DNA from: JAAXKN01 sp036261625
Lineage (GTDB): Bacteria > Bacteroidota > Ignavibacteria > Ignavibacteriales > SURF-24
Direction of reading: 5' to 3'
Assembly: GCA_036261625.1 (NCBI GenBank)
Contig: DATAKL010000034.1
Location: 1 to 64,000 of the forward strand
DNA: 64,000 nt
The notes under the pieces were generated by a model. The model had not been told where the DNA came from and searched no databases. It saw only the letters and a list, made by a program, of their open reading frames with translations. The translations under genes were made by a program, and so were the position numbers. Positions 7,808 to 17,207 of this stretch are shown one piece after another (position 1 is the stretch's first letter; each line of letters begins with the position of its first letter).

Positions 7808-10069
7808 TTAACGCAACAATATCATTTTTTTAGTTTGCGACTGGTCACCAGACTGGAGTTTATAAATGTAGATGCCGCTCGGATATTTCGATGCATCCCA
7901 AATTTTATGATAACTGCCTGAATCCATAAAACCTGATATAAGCGTTTCCAATTCCTGTCCCAGTATACTGTAAACCTTAAGGGTAACATATGAAGCTTTT
8001 GGTATTTCGTACTGAATTTGTGTGGATGAATTAAAGGGATTGGGGAAATTGTTAGATAATGTCAGATTTTTAACGACTACCGGATTTCTTTCCACCTGGC
8101 TGAAGTCAATTTTTGCATGATATAACCCGCTGTTCTGACTTCCGCAATAAAGATTCCCATCCTGGTCCATGGCAAAGCTCCAGAAATACAACCACTGTTC
8201 CGAATAGACAAGGATCTGCCAGGTTTCACCATAGTCCCCTGAAGCCTGTACAAGTCCATTTGTAGAAACCACAAACAGGTTATTGTTTGGATCCAGCCTG
8301 ATGAAAGCAGGAGTATTCCAACTGCCTCCTTTCAATTTTAATTGAATCCAGTTTTCAAAATCTTTTGACCTGAAGACTCCATTTACTGATGCTAAATAAA
8401 TGTAATTCATTTTATCAGTTACTATTTCCCCTATTCTGCCGATCCTTGGATCATTTATATATTTAAATGTTTTCCCGTTATCTAGGGTCAGGTACAAAGA
8501 ATCGCGGTAAATTAAAAATGTGTTCTTATCTATTACTTTAATGGCATCTACAAAAGAATAGTTTTCTTTTTTTCTTTTAGTAAAGCTTCGACCTGCATCG
8601 TTTGAAACGTACACTTCGCCAATAGAGGATCCCGCGCATATAGTCTTGCAATCATCACTAATATCAAATGCCGAGATGAAATACGGATATACATTTATAT
8701 TGAGTCTTTTCCAGGTAATGCCAAAATCATCTGACCTGATGATGCCGGAATTTGCGGCGGCATATGTTGAATTGTTTTTGTCGGTTTTCATAAGAAGCGA
8801 TCTGTGGTCATATGTGCGCTCCCATGTAGAACCCCTGTCCTTTGACATAAAAAAGCAGTATGAATCTGTTGAAATTAAGAGAGATCCATTTGCCAATGGC
8901 TGTATTGTTCTCACAGTTGATGCATTAAGCCCGTTACTGAAATCCGTAAAAGTGTCTTTTGTTTTTTCATAAATTGCTGCCCCTGCCCCGAGTGTACCAA
9001 CAACATATTCACCTTTCCCGTTGATAAATGTTGTAAGCAGTGAAATTCCTGAGGGGCAGCTTGAAGTCTTAATCCCCTGATCATCTGCGAAAAAGAGCTG
9101 GCTGCTGCCTGTAATGACTAAATTTTCCGAATTATCAAGGGTCATATCCTCAAAGAATCCATTTAGGTATCCCCAGCTCAGGCCTGAGTCAGTGCTTTTA
9201 TAAATATATTCCCTTGTGGAGAGATAGACTGTTCCTTTTGAATCAAATAAGATTTTAGCCCACTTTGCATCTTCAGGAGCGATTTTCAGCCAGATTAAAT
9301 CAGTGTATCTTGCCTTATAAACCCCAAACTGAGTTGATACCCAGAGGTAACCCGAGCCGTCTGCTTTAATCGTTTGCACATAAGTATTTTCCATAGACAG
9401 CAATGAAAAATCTTTTCCTTCGTTTTTTGTAACAAAAATCCCTTTGCTCGTTGCCAAAAGTACTTCATTTTGTGCAAGCACAAAATAGTCCTGAATAGCT
9501 ATATCTGTATAACCATACTGGCCGATTGACAGCGGCCGCCAGGATTTTCCGTTGTCATCTGAACAGAAGACGCCGCAATCACTGCTGGCTACCATCCTTC
9601 CAGATGGGAATTTGTGTAAACTTTGATATGAATTGACGAAGTAAAGATTATCCATGTGCAGGGAGCTCCACCTGTTATTTTCGTACCTGTAGATATCCCC
9701 ATCTGTTAAAGCGTACATAGAGTCGTTAAATTCATAAAACCTCCTGAGGCATCCGCCCCAAGGGCTATCCATTCGCTCCCATTCCTGTTCTTGGGAGTGG
9801 CCTTTATAAACAGCCTCGCCATGAGATTTATTACCGCTGGTTCTGAATTTTTTATCAGGTAATGAGCAGGCATTATCTTCTTTTGCAGGATCAGAAGGTA
9901 GTAGATATGTGGGTAGCTGCTGCAAATGATTATAAGGCCTCCAAAGCTGCAGATATGTTCCCGGTTTATTATCCGCGATTTTAGTTTGAGCATCGGCGTT
10001 CTGATATAAAAAGCTGATAACTATCAGAAATATAGATGAAAATTTCACAGGTAGAATAAAAACTTTCAT
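7808..10069 (-). CDS. Secreted beta-propeller protein with type IX secretion sorting domain
   Basis: This 753-residue protein has a signal peptide (to about residue 27, NADAQ). Repeats of the kind SDDNGKSW, STDSGLSW, SKDRGSTW, SDDFGITW and SNDAGRSF are Asp-box/BNR units of a sialidase- or Ycf48-like beta-propeller. The last about 85 residues (NFPNPFNSSTQIQYEIP, then SGIYIYKLQ-GD and a basic tail KKMILLR) are a type A T9SS C-terminal sorting domain. This domain directs export across the outer membrane and attachment to the cell surface. No catalytic residues of a sialidase are evident, so adhesion or binding is as likely as hydrolysis. AAAGGAG ribosome site before the ATG. It leads an operon with the lipoprotein at 7380. 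Confidence 0.85.
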   Translation of the reverse strand: MKVFILPVKFSSIFLIVISFLYQNADAQTKIADNKPGTYLQLWRPYNHLQQLPTYLLPSDPAKEDNACSLPDKKFRTSGNKSHGEAVYKGHSQEQEWERMDSPWGGCLRRFYEFNDSMYALTDGDIYRYENNRWSSLHMDNLYFVNSYQSLHKFPSGRMVASSDCGVFCSDDNGKSWRPLSIGQYGYTDIAIQDYFVLAQNEVLLATSKGIFVTKNEGKDFSLLSMENTYVQTIKADGSGYLWVSTQFGVYKARYTDLIWLKIAPEDAKWAKILFDSKGTVYLSTREYIYKSTDSGLSWGYLNGFFEDMTLDNSENLVITGSSQLFFADDQGIKTSSCPSGISLLTTFINGKGEYVVGTLGAGAAIYEKTKDTFTDFSNGLNASTVRTIQPLANGSLLISTDSYCFFMSKDRGSTWERTYDHRSLLMKTDKNNSTYAAANSGIIRSDDFGITWKRLNINVYPYFISAFDISDDCKTICAGSSIGEVYVSNDAGRSFTKRKKENYSFVDAIKVIDKNTFLIYRDSLYLTLDNGKTFKYINDPRIGRIGEIVTDKMNYIYLASVNGVFRSKDFENWIQLKLKGGSWNTPAFIRLDPNNNLFVVSTNGLVQASGDYGETWQILVYSEQWLYFWSFAMDQDGNLYCGSQNSGLYHAKIDFSQVERNPVVVKNLTLSNNFPNPFNSSTQIQYEIPKASYVTLKVYSILGQELETLISGFMDSGSYHKIWDASKYPSGIYIYKLQSGDQSQTKKMILLR

Positions 10070-10209
10070 GTAGTATCTCCTTTATTCTGAAGAGCTTAAT
10101 ATCGCCTGAATATTATTCTTTAGATCTAATTTATGAATATATTCTAAAATAAGGATTTCTTAATTTTCTGTTTACCCTTAAGAAACTGGCTGTCCGGCAA
10201 TAAAAAATA

Positions 10210-10692
10210 TTACTCCAGGCAGACTTCGGAAGTTCTGAAGTCCACGCTGCGAACGTTCAGCTCATCCCATTTTTCAAGCGGGTACATCTGAATCATCGCC
10301 CAGCCTATGCTCCTGGAGACAACAGTGAATCTGTATTCGTAATGATTATTTGAGTAAAGAGGCGTTGCTTCGTTGTTGATAGTTACATTTTGCAGGCTCC
10401 CATCGGGAAAAATCAAAGTTATGCCAATTGGTGTCTTCCAAACAAGGTTTTCTCCGGTAAGTTTAATTATGAGAGATACTTCATATGTCCAACCATCTTC
10501 TGTTTTATAAATTTTCGGGGGATAAGACCGGGTTTCTATAGGTAAAATGCGGTAATTATTTCCAACAAAACGGCTTGTGACAGAATAAACTGAGATCTGA
10601 TAAGGAATTGTATGCTCATAATTTTGGGCATAGCCTGCCTGCAGCAGAAGCAAATAAAAGGTTATTGCAACCGGTATGAATACTTTTCTCAT
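10210..10692 (-). CDS. Secreted protein of unknown function
   Basis: This 160-residue protein has a signal peptide (residues 1-22, ending AGYAQ). The rest is beta-rich (LIIKLTGENLVWKTPIG, LIFPDGSLQNVTINN) and may form an immunoglobulin-like sandwich. It has a strong GGGGAGG ribosome site. No family recognised. Confidence 0.6.
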   Translation of the reverse strand: MRKVFIPVAITFYLLLLQAGYAQNYEHTIPYQISVYSVTSRFVGNNYRILPIETRSYPPKIYKTEDGWTYEVSLIIKLTGENLVWKTPIGITLIFPDGSLQNVTINNEATPLYSNNHYEYRFTVVSRSIGWAMIQMYPLEKWDELNVRSVDFRTSEVCLE

Positions 10693-10910
10693 GACCAGAC
10701 CTCCCCGGGATAATAAAACTTTAATGCATCCTTGATGAGACAGTTTTAATACAGTGGAACAATATTAATGCCAGCTGAATTCGAGTGAAAAACAGGGGAG
10801 AAATACAGTTTGAATGACCAAATCTGCTCTAATTAGGGGACAAAACTTTCCATAAAAATGGACAGAGGGCTGTTAGTTCAGAAGGTTTTGAAATTATGGA
10901 ATGGTGATTC

Positions 10911-10983
10911 TGTTTAAAAAACAGAAAAAGCCCATTTCTGAGCTTTCATTTGTCCCCGGGATTGTATGGCGTTAGAACCTGCC
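10911..10983 (-). repeat. Degenerate tRNA-Arg 3'-end plus terminator copy A
   Basis: Bases 10924-10946 are identical over 23 nt to the terminator hairpin downstream of the tRNA-Arg gene (25431-25453). Next comes a CCCCGG block matching the acceptor end, and a degraded T-arm region ending GTTAGAACCTG. The order and orientation are those of the tRNA locus. The 324-base gap here (10693-11016) holds nothing else that I see. It may be an old attachment-site scar. Confidence 0.7.
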
Positions 10984-11016
10984 AGATGATTTAAGTGCAG
11001 AAAGTTCCTGTTAAAT

Positions 11017-11346
11017 CTACCATTTCCAGAATATGAAAAATACTCCCAGAATTATGAAGAAGAATCCAACTGCATGATTCCATCTTAATTTTGCTTTCAG
11101 GTAAATAACAGAAAATATGCTGAATTCGACTAATGATATTACTTCCTGGATAGTTTTTAACTCTGCCGCATTGAATTCTCCAAAGCCGATTCGGTTGGCA
11201 GGGACCTGAAAAAGATACTCAAAGAATGCGATAAGCCAGCTTATAATTATTACTACAAGTAATGGTTTGTTTCTGTATTTCAAATGCCAGTACCATGCAA
11301 ATGTCATAAACATATTGGATATTATTAATAAAATGATTGTTTCCAT
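11017..11346 (-). CDS. DUF486 (DMT-type) small membrane protein
   Basis: This 109-residue protein has four hydrophobic helices (about 3-17, 28-46, 66-84, 90-107). The FAWYWHLK start, the FAFFEYLFQVPANRIG-like middle (here ISWLIAFFEYLFQVPANRIG) and the C-terminal helix pattern match DUF486, a half-size relative of drug/metabolite transporters that presumably works as a dimer. Substrate unknown. It sits between repeat copy A and an NTF2-like gene. Confidence 0.85.
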   Translation of the reverse strand: METIILLIISNMFMTFAWYWHLKYRNKPLLVVIIISWLIAFFEYLFQVPANRIGFGEFNAAELKTIQEVISLVEFSIFSVIYLKAKLRWNHAVGFFFIILGVFFIFWKW

Positions 11347-11457
11347 CTTTTGCTTAAGCTTCGTAAATCAAAATTATCAACCTCAATTATTCCGCTGGTA
11401 AAAACGACCGGCACATAAATTTATAAAATACAATGAATGAGGTTTTTGTCCCGGCAG

Positions 11458-11904
11458 TTAAAGTTGGGATTTTTCAAGCTCTTTATTGCCGTCAATAAAC
11501 TTAAGATTGAATTTAAAGCGGTCAATTTTCCATTTGTCCTGTAACTTTATTAAATGGATATCATAACTGCCCACAAATACTCTTGTATTATTATCTGAAG
11601 GGTTCGGTAAATAATGGTAGGCAATTCCATAACAAAATACATCGGCCTGATCTCCATTCAGATCTATCAAGAAGTTTCCCATCTGGTGATGGATTGCCTT
11701 AAGTTCTTTTAGCCCTGTTTCCCAGCCATCTGTTATCTGCCCGGGACTGATCTGCTGTGCCTCGCCAGTCATGTCGAATAAGACGCTTGGGGCAAAGCAT
11801 TCCCGGACTTTGTTCCAATTGCGTTTATCCGTATTGATCACCATTAGATTTATGACTTTGATTATTTTGTCTTTTGCAATAAGATCAGCCAATGCTTTTT
11901 CCAT
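11458..11904 (-). CDS. NTF2/SnoaL-like protein
   Basis: This 148-residue soluble protein has the NTF2-like cone fold pattern: an N-terminal helix (IIKVINLMVINTDKRNWNKVRECFAP), then VLFDMTG, a central HHQMGNFLIDLNGDQADVF and a final strand with DKWKIDRF. Relatives are steroid isomerases, dehydratases and binding proteins, so the activity cannot be inferred. AAGGAGG ribosome site before the ATG. Confidence 0.75.
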   Translation of the reverse strand: MEKALADLIAKDKIIKVINLMVINTDKRNWNKVRECFAPSVLFDMTGEAQQISPGQITDGWETGLKELKAIHHQMGNFLIDLNGDQADVFCYGIAYHYLPNPSDNNTRVFVGSYDIHLIKLQDKWKIDRFKFNLKFIDGNKELEKSQL

Positions 11905-12014
11905 GTCTGTCCTCCTTTATTTAATTATTTGGAATAATATATAATATACATAATGCCATTCTGAAGCTACAAAGAAGAGAATATCAATAAGAATTCTCTA
12001 CTGAGCGGTTAAAA

Positions 12015-12155
12015 ATGACAAAATTATGCTGGAGTTATGACGGCAAGATCATGCTTTGCAATGTGGCAAGGGATGGTGAAATTCCCGGCGCCAGTCAAAA
12101 AGAAATGAGAGATATTTACCAGTTATATTATGAACAGGGAGGAATAATAAATTGA
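12015..12155 (+). CDS. Possible 46-residue protein
   Basis: A short ORF starts at an ATG and ends in TGA; it contains MTKLCWSYDGKIML and a helical middle KEMRDIYQLYYEQ. It has no clear ribosome site and I know no homolog. It may be a chance ORF or a remnant in the 369-base gap between the NTF2-like and OmpA-like genes. Confidence 0.2.
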   Translation: MTKLCWSYDGKIMLCNVARDGEIPGASQKEMRDIYQLYYEQGGIIN

Positions 12156-12211
12156 AATAATAATGACGATCTGTTCGTGCAATACCGTATGCATGCACCT
12201 GAATAGCTGAA

Positions 12212-12259
12212 ATAACCGGATCCGTAAACACCGGATCCGTAAACACCGGATCCGGTTAT
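12212..12259. repeat. 15-bp tandem units with palindromic ends
   Basis: CCGGATCCGTAAACA occurs at 12216-12230 and 12231-12245, followed by a partial third unit. The block as a whole begins ATAACCGGATCC and ends GGATCCGGTTAT, so it can fold into one hairpin. It lies 14 bases past the stop of the OmpA-like gene and could end its transcript, although it lacks a T run. Confidence 0.85.
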
Positions 12260-12273
12260 GAGGGAATGTCTGA

Positions 12274-12942
12274 TTAATTTAATTTGCCTGTTGCGGCATC
12301 GTTTTTCATTTTTTCGTTTGCAACAATTCCTATCTCAACGCGTCTGTTTTTGGCACGGCCTTCCTGAGTGTCGTTTGAAGCTACAGGATTGCTTTCACCC
12401 TTTCCTACTGTTGTAAGCCTTGAGTATGAAACACCTAAGGATGTTACATAGTCGGCAACTGCCTTTGCACGTTTTTCAGAGAGTTTCTGGTTTAACTCTT
12501 CTGAACCGGTATTGTCGGTATTACCTTCGATAATAACATTTGTATCGGGATATTTCTTAAGCACGTCTGCCAGTTTCTGAACACTTGCTTTAGCCTTGGG
12601 CTGCAGGCTTGCAGAGTTGATTGCGAACAGTATCCCCGAATCGAAAGTTATATTGATGCCTTCGCCGACGCGTTCGACTTTTGCATTTTCAATTTTCTTG
12701 AGCTCTTCGGCCTGCTTGTCCATATTATGCCCGATAAGGGCGCCCGCCGTACCTCCAACTACTCCGCCTATTATTGCACCTGTTGTGGTACTGCCTGCGG
12801 CATGTCCGATAAGACCTCCTAAAAGAGCACCTGCGCCTGTGCCTATTGCGCCGCCTTTTAAAGCATTACTTGCTCCGCATCCCGCCCAGGCAAATAAAGA
12901 TACGGCAATAAAAAAAATCATAATCTTCTTTGTCAAGTTCAT
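12274..12942 (-). CDS. OmpA-family lipoprotein with glycine-zipper segment
   Basis: This 222-residue protein has a lipoprotein signal ending FAWAGCGA. It is followed by a glycine-zipper segment (GGAIGTGAGALLGGLIG and GAIIGGVVGGTAGALIG), and then an OmpA C-terminal peptidoglycan-binding domain. That domain contains IEGNTDNTGSEELNQKLSEKRA, with the usual D and R ligands for diaminopimelate, and NRRVEI at the end. This is the YiaD/Pal-like layout: an outer-membrane lipoprotein holding the wall. I start at the ATG at 12942, which has GAGG six bases before it; the ATG at 12954 overlaps that site. Confidence 0.87.
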   Translation of the reverse strand: MNLTKKIMIFFIAVSLFAWAGCGASNALKGGAIGTGAGALLGGLIGHAAGSTTTGAIIGGVVGGTAGALIGHNMDKQAEELKKIENAKVERVGEGINITFDSGILFAINSASLQPKAKASVQKLADVLKKYPDTNVIIEGNTDNTGSEELNQKLSEKRAKAVADYVTSLGVSYSRLTTVGKGESNPVASNDTQEGRAKNRRVEIGIVANEKMKNDAATGKLN

Positions 12943-13245
12943 AACAAACCTCATTTATATAGATAAAAGAATTTAATGTAATAATCGCAGGGGCTTTCAG
13001 TTTACCCCGCTATTTTATGCATCGAATTCTACTATAAATCTGAAAGAACTTCAAATCTTTTTTATAAAAGGCAAAGATTAAAGGATTGGCATTTTCTGAT
13101 ATAAACATTTGCTGCAAGGGGAGTTAAAGGCAAAATCAGTGATTTGAAAAAATGCGAAAATTATTTTTATTTGGCTTACATAATTTCCCGAAAGCTTTCG
13201 CGAATATGAAGCCGTCACTTATGTTTAAATATCTCTTAAGTTTTC
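12943..13245. other. Intergenic gap, nothing recognised
   Basis: AT-rich spacer upstream of the OmpA-like gene and downstream of the DUF7309-like gene. A short inverted CGAAAGCTTTCG near 13190-13202 is the only symmetric element. Confidence 0.4.
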
Positions 13246-14259
13246 TTATAGTTCAGGCGGCATGGAGTTGAAAAAATGCAGCATAAACTCCTCTTGCATT
13301 TGCTCCAATTCCTCAATGGAGTCGCGGTGTTCCAGCCTCAGGTCCAAAGATTTCTGCAGCGGAGCGAGAGCAGAGAAAATTTCACTTCTTGTAGTTTCAA
13401 TGAATCCCGGTATAATGTTGAAAGTCTTTACTGATTCGAAGAAGAGCTCTGTCAAATTCTCTCTGAAATTATTGTATCGGGAAATCCGGAAATTTAATAT
13501 TATCCCATTTCTTTTGTTGATAAAGATTAGAACCAACGGGAAGAACGGTTCCGAACCTTTCTTTTCGACAATTGGTTCAGGAAGGAAAAACATATCCGCA
13601 ATCCATTTTGTCTGCTTTTTCTTGTCAATTTCAGATATCTGCTTAATGTTTTGCGAGATAAGGGTGATGTTTGGTATAACCGGATCAAACTGATTGTCGG
13701 GGTTAATCCATTGATCAATCCATCCTTTCTTATCCTCAGAGACTTTCCGCAAGAGGATGTCCCCCTTTGCAGAAAATAAATAATCGGGATTTTTCTTAAT
13801 TTCAGGCGCGAGGAACATAGTCTGTTCAAGAGCTAAATTCAGGAAGGCCGCCTCGCTTTCATTTACCATGGCGGGCAGCATCCCGGGAGAATAGCGTCGC
13901 AGCAGGGGGTAAGATAATTTGCCCCTGAATTTAAGCCCCAGGTTCTTAATAAGCTGTTTATCCCCGGGGTCAAGTTCGCCTGCATTTTCGAAAGTAACAG
14001 AAATGCAGTTTTGCATAAACTGCGAAAATAAATCTAATGGAATGTCCTGCAGCCTGTCACTAAGCCAGTGCCATCCATACTGTCCGAGGTAGACTGCAAT
14101 TCCAAAAGTTTCTCCGCCTGCACCCATAATGCAGCAATATCCTATTTGTTTTGTTTCCGGGTTCTCGATAGCAAAGATATCAGCGTTTTGGAAACAATCC
14201 CATGGGCTTGACTCCTTAAATGCAATTATTGTATTAAAGAGTTTTCTGAATTCCACCAT
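13246..14259 (-). CDS. DUF7309/DUF6930-like protein of unknown function
   Basis: This 337-residue soluble protein has no signal peptide. The N-terminal half carries GYCCIMGAGGETFGIAVYLG, WHWLSDRLQDIP and, later, FRSYSPG-like text (here RRYSPGMLPAMV) followed by EAAFLNLALEQ. From memory this order resembles the DUF7309 plus DUF6930 proteins of Bacteroidota and Firmicutes; no biochemical role is known to me. It lies in the first cassette of the tRNA-Arg island and diverges from the small paralog gene at 14452. Confidence 0.55.
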   Translation of the reverse strand: MVEFRKLFNTIIAFKESSPWDCFQNADIFAIENPETKQIGYCCIMGAGGETFGIAVYLGQYGWHWLSDRLQDIPLDLFSQFMQNCISVTFENAGELDPGDKQLIKNLGLKFRGKLSYPLLRRYSPGMLPAMVNESEAAFLNLALEQTMFLAPEIKKNPDYLFSAKGDILLRKVSEDKKGWIDQWINPDNQFDPVIPNITLISQNIKQISEIDKKKQTKWIADMFFLPEPIVEKKGSEPFFPLVLIFINKRNGIILNFRISRYNNFRENLTELFFESVKTFNIIPGFIETTRSEIFSALAPLQKSLDLRLEHRDSIEELEQMQEEFMLHFFNSMPPEL

Positions 14260-14451
14260 ATTTTACCTGTAAAATAATAATCTAAATAAAGGTAACACAA
14301 AGATTGTTGTTTTCAAAATCCACTACAATATTGGCAGTTTTTTAGCTTTTTGCAGCTAAAATATTCAGCTTGAAATTTGATTTTCTGAAGTACAAAGGAT
14401 AAATTCTCCAAAGATACTATGGGCAAAATTACTTTAGACAAGGAGGGGCAG

Positions 14452-14841
14452 ATGGCATTTAATGAGGAGAACCTGTTTATTCTGCAGAATATTGAGTTTG
14501 TCATAGTAGATGTATACAGGCAAAATCCGAAAATGACAGATTATTCGGTCATAACAGCGCTGGAAGCTGCAATTGAACATTACAGGGCAAAGATGCACGG
14601 CAGTCAGGAAAGGAAAGTTAACTTTTCACCGCTGGATGAAGAGGTTTTTGGAAGAATCAGATCAATATGTGACTGGCGTTTAGGGCGGATTACAGAGGAT
14701 GAACTGCCGGAGCTGGATGAAACAGAGACACCGGAAACTATAATTGATTGCCTGAAGAGTGTGTTAAGCTCCGTTAAAAAGTCCAATAAGACCGGAGGCA
14801 GGCAGGGATACTTGACATTTATTTCTAGGTTTGTCAGATAG
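14452..14841 (+). CDS. Small conserved protein of unknown function, paralog of 1857-2243
   Basis: This 129-residue acidic helical protein is closely related to the product at 1857-2243 (shared NIE-VIV-VYR-NPKM, HGSQER, CDWRLG, TETPE and RQGYL-FISRF blocks). ATG at 14452 with AGGAGGGG ribosome site. A conserved Cys-Asp-Trp-Arg core and acidic patches are visible, but no enzyme motif. It is the last gene before repeat copy B and the Wadjet operon. The twin locus outside the island suggests duplication or independent acquisition. Confidence 0.75.
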   Translation: MAFNEENLFILQNIEFVIVDVYRQNPKMTDYSVITALEAAIEHYRAKMHGSQERKVNFSPLDEEVFGRIRSICDWRLGRITEDELPELDETETPETIIDCLKSVLSSVKKSNKTGGRQGYLTFISRFVR

Positions 14842-14896
14842 ATAATCAATAAACTGAAGGTGACGAATAGAGGCCGGCGAAGGGGGAAATCTGATC

Positions 14897-14958
14897 TGTA
14901 AAATTGCGGACTTTGTCTTTTTTGTACCCCGGATTATAGGATGTTAGGACCTGTTTGC
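14897..14958 (-). repeat. Degenerate tRNA-Arg 3'-end copy B
   Basis: A GTACCCC block (acceptor end) is followed by GGATTATAGG and GTTAGGACCTG, matching the core shared by copies A, C and D. The terminator part to its left has decayed. It marks the left side of the Wadjet cassette, in the 360-base gap 14842-15201; the remainder of that gap is AT-rich and probably holds the operon promoter. Confidence 0.6.
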
Positions 14959-15201
14959 TTTCTATTGAATTAAATTTCTATTTAGATAGTTAATTCGCAA
15001 TCCTCAGCAGTAATTTCTGTTTAATTATCTGCTGAATCAAAAAAACGCATAATCTCATTTAGTTTTTAACACCTCATTAACATTAGCCCAAATAGCTGGT
15101 AAAAATATATCCAAACTTCTGTTCATAAAAAGGTATAAAATTTTATAAAAATATTAGCTATCTTTTAGCATAAATTTATGCAATTGACTACGAAAGATTA
15201 A

Positions 15202-16641
15202 ATGAAAATAGATTTTGAAGAAATATCTTATCTGGAGCAAACCAGTCCTGCTATTAAACTATTCAAATCTGATAATTTCCCCCTCATTGCGTCATTTCTT
15301 TTTGTGGTATACAAAGAGGCGAAGAAAGGTGAAATTCCAGATATAGATATGGAAACGTATCTCTCGGATTATATTTATGGAATAAAACAGTCTGATGAGA
15401 ATTCCCGCCTGTCAGACAATCCTAAGGCATATCTGGAAAGATGGACAAATGATGGTTTTCTAAGGAAATATTATCCTGGCGGAAGCGACATCCCTTTTTA
15501 CCAGCTTACTCCCGCCTCCGAAAAGGCTCTTCAGTGGATAATGGACCTTGAAAAAAAAGAATTCATCGGTACAGAATCCAGGCTCCTTAAAATTTTTGAA
15601 TTGCTAAAGGAAATTGTTTACAAATCCACTGAAGACCCTCTGAAGCGTCTGGAGGAACTGCAGCGGCGAAAAGATGAGATTGACTCCGAAATTCAGAAGG
15701 TGAAGTCGGGTGAATTCCATACACTTGATGACACACAAATCAAAGAACGTTACTATGAACTCACCGATACAGCGCGTAAGCTTTTAGCGGACTTCAGGGA
15801 AATTGAGTTTAATTTCCGCACTCTTGACAGACAGGTAAGGGAGAAACAGCTCAATCAGGGACTTTCAAAGGGGAAATTGCTGGAAGATGTTTTCGGCTTC
15901 CATGACCTGTTGTGGAGTACTGACCAGGGGAAGAGTTTCAAGGCTTTCTGGGAATTTTTAATGTCTCCTGAAAAGCAGGAGGAACTTGAGGAGTTAAGCG
16001 AAATAGTGATGAAAATTCCGGCTGTTGAGTCGGTTCAAAGCATGAATATTCTTGAAAGGCTGAAGGTTGATCTGGTTGAAGCAGGGGACAAGGTTAATAA
16101 AACAACTCACGGGCTGATTGAACAGTTGAGAAAATATCTCGACAGCAGGGTAAGGCTTGAAAACCGCAGAATAATAGAAATAATTAAGGGCATAAAAAAG
16201 ACAGCTGTTGATCTTAAGGATAATCCTCCCATAAAGAGGGATTTTTTCACAATTGAATACAGGCCGGAAATTGAGATGATAATGGAAAGGCCTGAATTTA
16301 TACCTCCCAGGATCCCCTTGATCCTGGATTCTGTGCCTGATGAGGGTCTGGCTGAGATTGACCTGAAATCTCTCTATGCACAGCACTATATCGACCTGGA
16401 AGAAATTCAAAATAATATTAAATCAATACTGGCCCAGGAGGGGCAGGTAAGCCTGAAAAGAATAATAGACGTGTATCCCGTAGAAAAAGGCCTTTCAGAA
16501 GTTATGGCCTACCTTGAAATAGCACACAAAGGGGGAAAGAACGTGATAAATGAAGAAAACGCCGTGGAAATACAGATAAAAAATAAAGAAAAAAATAAAG
16601 ACTATAAAATTAAAATACCGGAGATCATTTTTGTAAGATGA
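15202..16641 (+). CDS. jetA: Wadjet protein JetA (DUF3375, kleisin-like)
   Basis: This 479-residue protein is the first gene of a Wadjet anti-plasmid operon. The N-terminus (residues 10-130) looks like winged-helix domains, with LSDNPKAYLERWTNDGFLRKYY and YQLTPASEKALQWI, characteristic of DUF3375. A coiled-coil-rich middle (LEELQRRKDEIDSEIQ) and a C-terminal winged-helix-like part follow. By analogy with MukF it bridges the SMC heads of JetC, so that the complex loads on and extrudes circular DNA. The start is the ATG at 15202; its ribosome site is weak. It overlaps jetB by four bases (ATGA), showing translational coupling. Confidence 0.9.
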   Translation: MKIDFEEISYLEQTSPAIKLFKSDNFPLIASFLFVVYKEAKKGEIPDIDMETYLSDYIYGIKQSDENSRLSDNPKAYLERWTNDGFLRKYYPGGSDIPFYQLTPASEKALQWIMDLEKKEFIGTESRLLKIFELLKEIVYKSTEDPLKRLEELQRRKDEIDSEIQKVKSGEFHTLDDTQIKERYYELTDTARKLLADFREIEFNFRTLDRQVREKQLNQGLSKGKLLEDVFGFHDLLWSTDQGKSFKAFWEFLMSPEKQEELEELSEIVMKIPAVESVQSMNILERLKVDLVEAGDKVNKTTHGLIEQLRKYLDSRVRLENRRIIEIIKGIKKTAVDLKDNPPIKRDFFTIEYRPEIEMIMERPEFIPPRIPLILDSVPDEGLAEIDLKSLYAQHYIDLEEIQNNIKSILAQEGQVSLKRIIDVYPVEKGLSEVMAYLEIAHKGGKNVINEENAVEIQIKNKEKNKDYKIKIPEIIFVR

Positions 16642-17207
16642 ACGATATAATAAATATTCCCCCGTATGCCGCAGTTTTGATAAAATTGCTTCAGGGCATA
16701 ATCTATTCAGACGACAAGGAGCTATGGTATTTACTGATCAATTACCAGGCAAAAGTAAGAGAATACTTCAATATGATTGGAGTGGAGCTTAACATTTATG
16801 AGTCGGACGGATTTGCATTCTTAAAACAAAGGCAGCTTCCCGAGGAGATGCATCTGCCCGCTCTTATTTCCAGGTATCAGCTTAGTTATCCTGTAACTCT
16901 GCTGTGTGTATTGCTGCTGGAGAAGCTGATAGAATTTGAAACCTTCAGCGGGGAGACAAACCGCCTTTTTGTCACCAGGCAGGAAATTATAGATATGATC
17001 AGCGTTTTTCTTTCAGAAAGGACAAACGAGGCCAGAGTAGTTGATTCCATTGATGCCCACATAAATAAGCTGGTTAATTATGGATTCCTCAAGAAAATGC
17101 CCGAACAGGACAAGTTCGAAGTAAAAAGGATACTAAAGGCGAAAATAACAGCCGATAATCTGGTTACATTAAAAAAACAGCTGGAAGAATATGCAGGAAA
17201 CATTTGA
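16638..17207 (+). CDS. jetB: Wadjet protein JetB (DUF4194, KITE-like)
   Basis: This 189-residue protein of DUF4194 size corresponds to the MukE-like KITE subunit. Visible features are an N-terminal winged-helix region (LIKLLQGIIYSDD), AFLKQRQ, a hydrophobic helix YPVTLLCVLLLEKLIEFE, and a C-terminal winged-helix with HINKLVNYGFLKKM. It would bind JetA and the DNA loop. The start overlaps jetA's stop, and its end overlaps jetC by 17 bases, so the operon is one tightly coupled unit. Confidence 0.88.
   Translation: MNDIINIPPYAAVLIKLLQGIIYSDDKELWYLLINYQAKVREYFNMIGVELNIYESDGFAFLKQRQLPEEMHLPALISRYQLSYPVTLLCVLLLEKLIEFETFSGETNRLFVTRQEIIDMISVFLSERTNEARVVDSIDAHINKLVNYGFLKKMPEQDKFEVKRILKAKITADNLVTLKKQLEEYAGNI

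Noticed and set aside
12216..12255. Short CRISPR array
   Set aside because: Units of 15 bases directly abut without spacers.
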